Part shown: positions 61,515 to 64,000 of the stretch, piece by piece
Layout of the letters: the number at the start of each line of letters is the position of its first letter
Position numbering within the stretch: the stretch's first letter is position 1
From: Paenibacillus piri
GTDB lineage: Bacteria > Bacillota > Bacilli > Paenibacillales > NBRC-103111
Reading direction: 5' to 3'
NCBI RefSeq assembly: GCF_004354045.1
Contig: NZ_SMRT01000016.1
Location: 124,001 to 188,000, forward strand
DNA length: 64,000 bases
Translations under genes and position numbers: made by a program
The notes under the pieces: generated by a model
The model's database searches: none
Told to the model about the DNA's origin: nothing
The model's input: the letters and a program-made list of their open reading frames with translations, nothing else

Positions 61515-61652
61515 CTTGTCAACACCTCCACTTTTATAAGTTGCGAATCCCTAACCCGCTTTATACTTGGCAGGCAGCAGCAAAAAAAGGAACGTGCCTT
61601 TCTCGCGCCGCGGCCAAACCGCAATAATCACCCTCGGGGGGTCGTCTATATA

Positions 61653-61800
61653 TGTATGGCGGAGAGGGTGGGATGCGGCCTCGCGAGGCCGACTGCGACG
61701 TACTCCTTACGAAGCTCATGCTCCGACGAACCTCCGGTTCTCATCCCACCTGCTTGCTCCTTCATACCAAAAAACGACCCTCACGGGTCGTTATGTATTA
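61653..61800 (-). repeat. tRNA-tail repeat unit 1 (148 bp, most distal)
   Basis: Starts on the plus strand with TGTATGGCGGAGAGGGTGGG, the complement of the tRNA-Ser 3' end with CCA, then an 84-bp inverted-repeat region. It lacks the 72-bp segment present in units 2-4, and the terminator beyond its distal end has decayed. Confidence 0.85.
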
Positions 61801-62020
61801 TGTATGGCGGAGAGGGTGGGATGCAGCCTCGCGAGGCCGACTGCGACGTACTCCTTACGAAGCTCATGCTCCGACGAACCTCCGGTTCTCATCCCACCTG
61901 CTTGCTCCTTCATACCACAAAGTCCCCCTAAAGTGACGTGAAGCTCTGTTGCAAATTCCGATTACTTTTGGGGGAGCCCCCTATAACCAAAAAACGACCC
62001 TCACGGGTCGTTATGTATTA
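61801..62020 (-). repeat. tRNA-tail repeat unit 2 (220 bp)
   Basis: Same module with the full 72-bp segment (CAAAGTCCCC...CTATAACC) and terminator ACGACCC-GTGA-GGGTCGT. One change, CGAGGCC to CGAGGCT on the minus strand, converts a stem G-C pair to a wobble. Confidence 0.88.
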
Positions 62021-62240
62021 TGTATGGCGGAGAGGGTGGGATGCGGCCTCACGAGGCCGACTGCGACGTACTCCTTACGAAGCTCATGCTCCGACGAACC
62101 TACGGTTCTCATCCCACCTGCCTGCTCCTTCATACCACAAAGTCCCCCTAAAGTGACGTGAAGCTCTGTTGCAAATTCCGATTACTTTTGGGGGAGCCCC
62201 CTATAACCAAAAAACGACCCTCACGGGTCGTTATGTATTA
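62021..62240 (-). repeat. tRNA-tail repeat unit 3 (220 bp)
   Basis: Same module. Differences from unit 2 fall in hairpin loops (GGA to GTA, GCGA to GTGA region) or in a linker. Confidence 0.88.
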
Positions 62241-62460
62241 TGTATGGCGGAGAGGGTGGGATGCGGCCTCGCGAGGCCGACTGCGACGTATTCCTTACGA
62301 AGCTCATGCTCCGACGAACCTACGGTTCTCATCCCACCTGCTTGCTCCTTCATACCACAAAGTCCCCCTAAAGTGACGTGAAGCTCTGTTGCAAATTCCG
62401 ATTACTTTTGGGGGAGCCCCCTATAACCAAAAAACGACCCTCACGGGTCGTTATGTATTA
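62241..62460 (-). repeat. tRNA-tail repeat unit 4 (220 bp, proximal)
   Basis: Directly adjoins tRNA-Ser. Its distal part is identical to unit 3 apart from single loop or linker changes. Beyond 62461 the tRNA itself replaces the 84-bp region, showing that the shared sequence is the tRNA tail plus 3' flank. Confidence 0.88.
62428..62451 (-). terminator. Terminator of tRNA-Ser, copied in the repeat units
   Basis: On the minus strand ACGACCC-GTGA-GGGTCGT followed by TTTTTT, 14 bp after the encoded CCA. The same hairpin closes repeat units 2-4. Confidence 0.9.
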
Positions 62461-62464
62461 TGTA

Positions 62465-62552
62465 TGGCGGAGAGGGTGGGATTCGAACCCACGGAGGCTT
62501 GCACCTCGGCGGTTTTCAAGACCGCTGCCTTAAACCACTCGACCACCTCTCC
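62465..62552 (-). tRNA. tRNA-Ser(TGA)
   Basis: Class II tRNA with acceptor GGAGAGG/CCTCTCC, D-arm GTGGTTTAAGGC, anticodon loop CTTGAAA with anticodon TGA, a long variable arm (GAGGTGCAAGCCTC) and T-loop TTCGAAT; discriminator G and CCA encoded. It reads UCA. Located 47 bp after serS on the same strand, with its own promoter. Confidence 0.96.
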
Positions 62553-62566
62553 GGGTGACAAAGAGC

Positions 62567-62596
62567 ATTGTATCACACCTGAACCGGCTATATCAA
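62567..62596 (-). promoter_or_regulatory. Promoter of tRNA-Ser
   Basis: On the minus strand TTGATA (62591-62596), 18-bp spacer, TACAAT (62567-62572), 14 bp before the mature 5' end. Confidence 0.8.
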
Positions 62597-62599
62597 GTT

Positions 62600-63880
62600 C
62601 TATTTTTTACTGATCTTGGTCGCATGGTTCATATACGGCTGCAATACCTCGGGAATCAAAACGCTGCCGTCTTCCTGCTGATAGTTTTCCAAAATCGCAG
62701 CCACCGTCCGGCCTAACGCCAATCCTGAGCCGTTTAGCGTGTGCACGAATTCGGGCTTCGCTTTGGCGTCGCGGCGGAAACGGATGTTCGCACGGCGCCC
62801 TTGGAAATCTTCAAAATTACTGCACGATGAAATTTCCCGGTACGTATTGCTGTTAGGCAGCCATACTTCCAGGTCGTACGTTTTTGCCGAAGAAAATCCC
62901 ATATCGCCCGTACAGAGCGTCAGCACGCGGTACGGCAGCTTTAACAGCTGAAGCACCTTCTCCGCATCGGCGGTGAGCTTCTCCAGTTCGTCGTACGACT
63001 GCTCCGGTGTCGTCAGCTTCACCAGCTCGATCTTATTGAACTGATGCTGCCGGATCAAACCACGCGTATCTCTGCCGGCAGAGCCCGCCTCCGAACGAAA
63101 ACAAGCGCTGAACGCAACAAAATATTTCGGGAGGTCTTCCACAGTCAAAATATCCTCGCGATAATAGTTCGTTACAGGCACTTCGGCGGTCGGGATCAGG
63201 AAATAATCCGTATCCGCGATTTTGAACACATCTTCCTCAAATTTAGGAAGCTGTCCGGTACCGGTCAAGCTATCGCGGTTGACGATCTGCGGCGGCAGCA
63301 TTTCTTCATACCCATGCCGGTCGCTGTGCAAATCCATCATAAAGTTCAATAAAGCCCGCTCCAGACGCGCTCCCAACCCTTTATAAAAAACAAAACGCGA
63401 ACCGGTTACTTTCGCAGCCGCTTCAAAGTCAAGAATACCGAGCTCTTGCGCAATTTCCCAATGCGCCTTAGGCTCGAAAGCGAAATTCACAGGCTCGCCC
63501 ACACGACGAACCTCGACGTTATCGTCTTCCGACCGGCCAACAGGCACACTCTCATGAGGCACATTCGGCAAAGACAGTAAAATGCCGTTCAGCTCCGTTT
63601 CGAGCACACGGATCTCATCATCCAACACTTTAATCCGATCGCCTACGCCCTTCATTTCCTCAATGAGCGAGTCCGCATTCTGTTTCGCCTTCTTCAAAGC
63701 GGCAACTTCTTGCGACACAGTATTCCTGCGATTTTTCAATTGCTCCACTTCTTGAAGAAGCTCTCTGCGTTTCGTATCCAAATCCGTGAATCGGCTAATA
63801 TCGTCCAGTGTTTTGCCGCGGTTTAGCATCGCCTGCTCGACGCGTCCCAAATCGCTGCGCAATAACCTTACATCCAACAA
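62600..63880 (-). CDS. serS: Seryl-tRNA synthetase
   Basis: 426 residues. An N-terminal antiparallel coiled coil (about 30-100, LLQEVEQLKNRRNTVSQEVA) that grips the long variable arm of tRNA-Ser precedes a class II catalytic core: motif 2 FSACFRSEAGSAGRDTRGLIRQHQF and motif 3 GSGLALGRTVAAILENYQ. The TTG start follows AGGAGGGGTCTCCC. It lies 12 bp after pdxT, so likely pdxST-serS co-transcription. No T-box leader fits in that spacer. Confidence 0.96.
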   Translation of the reverse strand: MLDVRLLRSDLGRVEQAMLNRGKTLDDISRFTDLDTKRRELLQEVEQLKNRRNTVSQEVAALKKAKQNADSLIEEMKGVGDRIKVLDDEIRVLETELNGILLSLPNVPHESVPVGRSEDDNVEVRRVGEPVNFAFEPKAHWEIAQELGILDFEAAAKVTGSRFVFYKGLGARLERALLNFMMDLHSDRHGYEEMLPPQIVNRDSLTGTGQLPKFEEDVFKIADTDYFLIPTAEVPVTNYYREDILTVEDLPKYFVAFSACFRSEAGSAGRDTRGLIRQHQFNKIELVKLTTPEQSYDELEKLTADAEKVLQLLKLPYRVLTLCTGDMGFSSAKTYDLEVWLPNSNTYREISSCSNFEDFQGRRANIRFRRDAKAKPEFVHTLNGSGLALGRTVAAILENYQQEDGSVLIPEVLQPYMNHATKISKK

Positions 63881-63892
63881 GGGAGACCCCTC

Positions 63893-64000
63893 CTACTTCG
63901 CTTCGCGTACCATGTTGAGGAAATATGCGTGCATCCGTTCATCATCAGTCAGTTCCGGATGGAACGAAGCTGCCAGCAAGTGTCCTTGACGGGCCGCTAC
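63893..64000 (-). CDS. pdxT: Pyridoxal 5'-phosphate synthase glutaminase subunit PdxT, C-terminal end
   Basis: The last 35 codons only; the gene continues past the right edge. The fragment VAARQGHLLAASFHPELTDD carries the catalytic His and Glu (HPE) of the class I glutaminase PdxT, which supplies ammonia to PdxS for PLP synthesis. Next to serS, as in Bacillus (pdxS-pdxT-serS). Confidence 0.92.
   Translation of the reverse strand, partial: VAARQGHLLAASFHPELTDDERMHAYFLNMVREAK

Noticed and set aside
61653..62460. CRISPR-like array
   Set aside because: Repeats are 148-220 bp with no short unique spacers and no cas genes; the shared segment is a tRNA tail.
61567..62613. Several overlapping plus-strand frames of 70-124 codons
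   Set aside because: They read through the repeated tRNA-tail units antisense to tRNA-Ser; identity between frames comes from the 220-bp repeat, and none has a good ribosome site.

Overview
The window looks like a chromosomal segment of a spore-forming, flagellated, GC-moderate Firmicute of the Paenibacillaceae (Paenibacillus or a close relative). The evidence is the sporulation genes spoIIID, spoIIQ, spoIID, spoIIR and sspP; the mbl-flhO-flhP junction; an 11-gene nuo operon lacking nuoEFG; an S-layer-homology protease; and strong AGGAGG ribosome binding sites with frequent TTG/GTG starts. No phage, plasmid, complete insertion sequence or CRISPR array is visible.

Layout. 0-7.5 kb (all minus): flhP (cut by the edge), flhO, mbl, spoIIID, spoIIQ, spoIID, murA and a DUF1146 membrane protein. 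7.5-10.1 kb: a large secreted subtilisin with three SLH domains. 10.4-20.9 kb: complex I operon nuoABCDHIJKLMN. 21.1-28.4 kb: ATP synthase operon atpZ-I-B-E-F-H-A-G-D-C. 28.6-41.5 kb: wecB, upp, a DUF72 gene, glyA, ywlG, rpiB, ywlE, mntP, tsaC, spoIIR, prmC, prfA and ychF. Apart from the inserted nuo/protease block and the DUF72 gene, the 0-40 kb gene order is that of the Bacillus subtilis flhP-to-prfA region, so this is an old conserved block.

41.8-64 kb is more mixed: a serine hydrolase, a ThuA-like protein, an SDR oxidoreductase, a PilZ protein behind a c-di-GMP-I riboswitch, a DCC-family protein, tadA behind a cluster of DnaA boxes, a four-gene ECF sigma/anti-sigma/membrane-protein operon, rarD, a tiny HTH regulator with a 40-residue partner, tRNA-Arg(CCT), an unusual fusion of a degenerate alpha/beta-hydrolase with a SARP/BTAD-type regulator, an MgtC-family protein, a chemoreceptor, map, a HelD-type helicase, a small spore-protein operon ending in sspP, a repeat array attached to tRNA-Ser(TGA), serS and the end of pdxT.

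The least ordinary signals are non-coding. (1) Tandem stem-loops whose arms differ between sites but stay complementary sit directly upstream of the ribosome binding site at four intra-operon junctions (flhO/flhP, nuoK/nuoL, atpD/atpC, atpA/atpG). (2) Four repeat units, three with a 220-bp period, extend from tRNA-Ser; each carries a copy of the tRNA 3' tail and can fold into an 84-nt multibranched RNA. (3) A 64-bp structured element occurs twice, 41 kb apart. (4) The riboswitch/PilZ pair shows a readable switching mechanism. Among proteins, the triad-deficient hydrolase-BTAD fusion beside tRNA-Arg is the best candidate for an undescribed signalling system.
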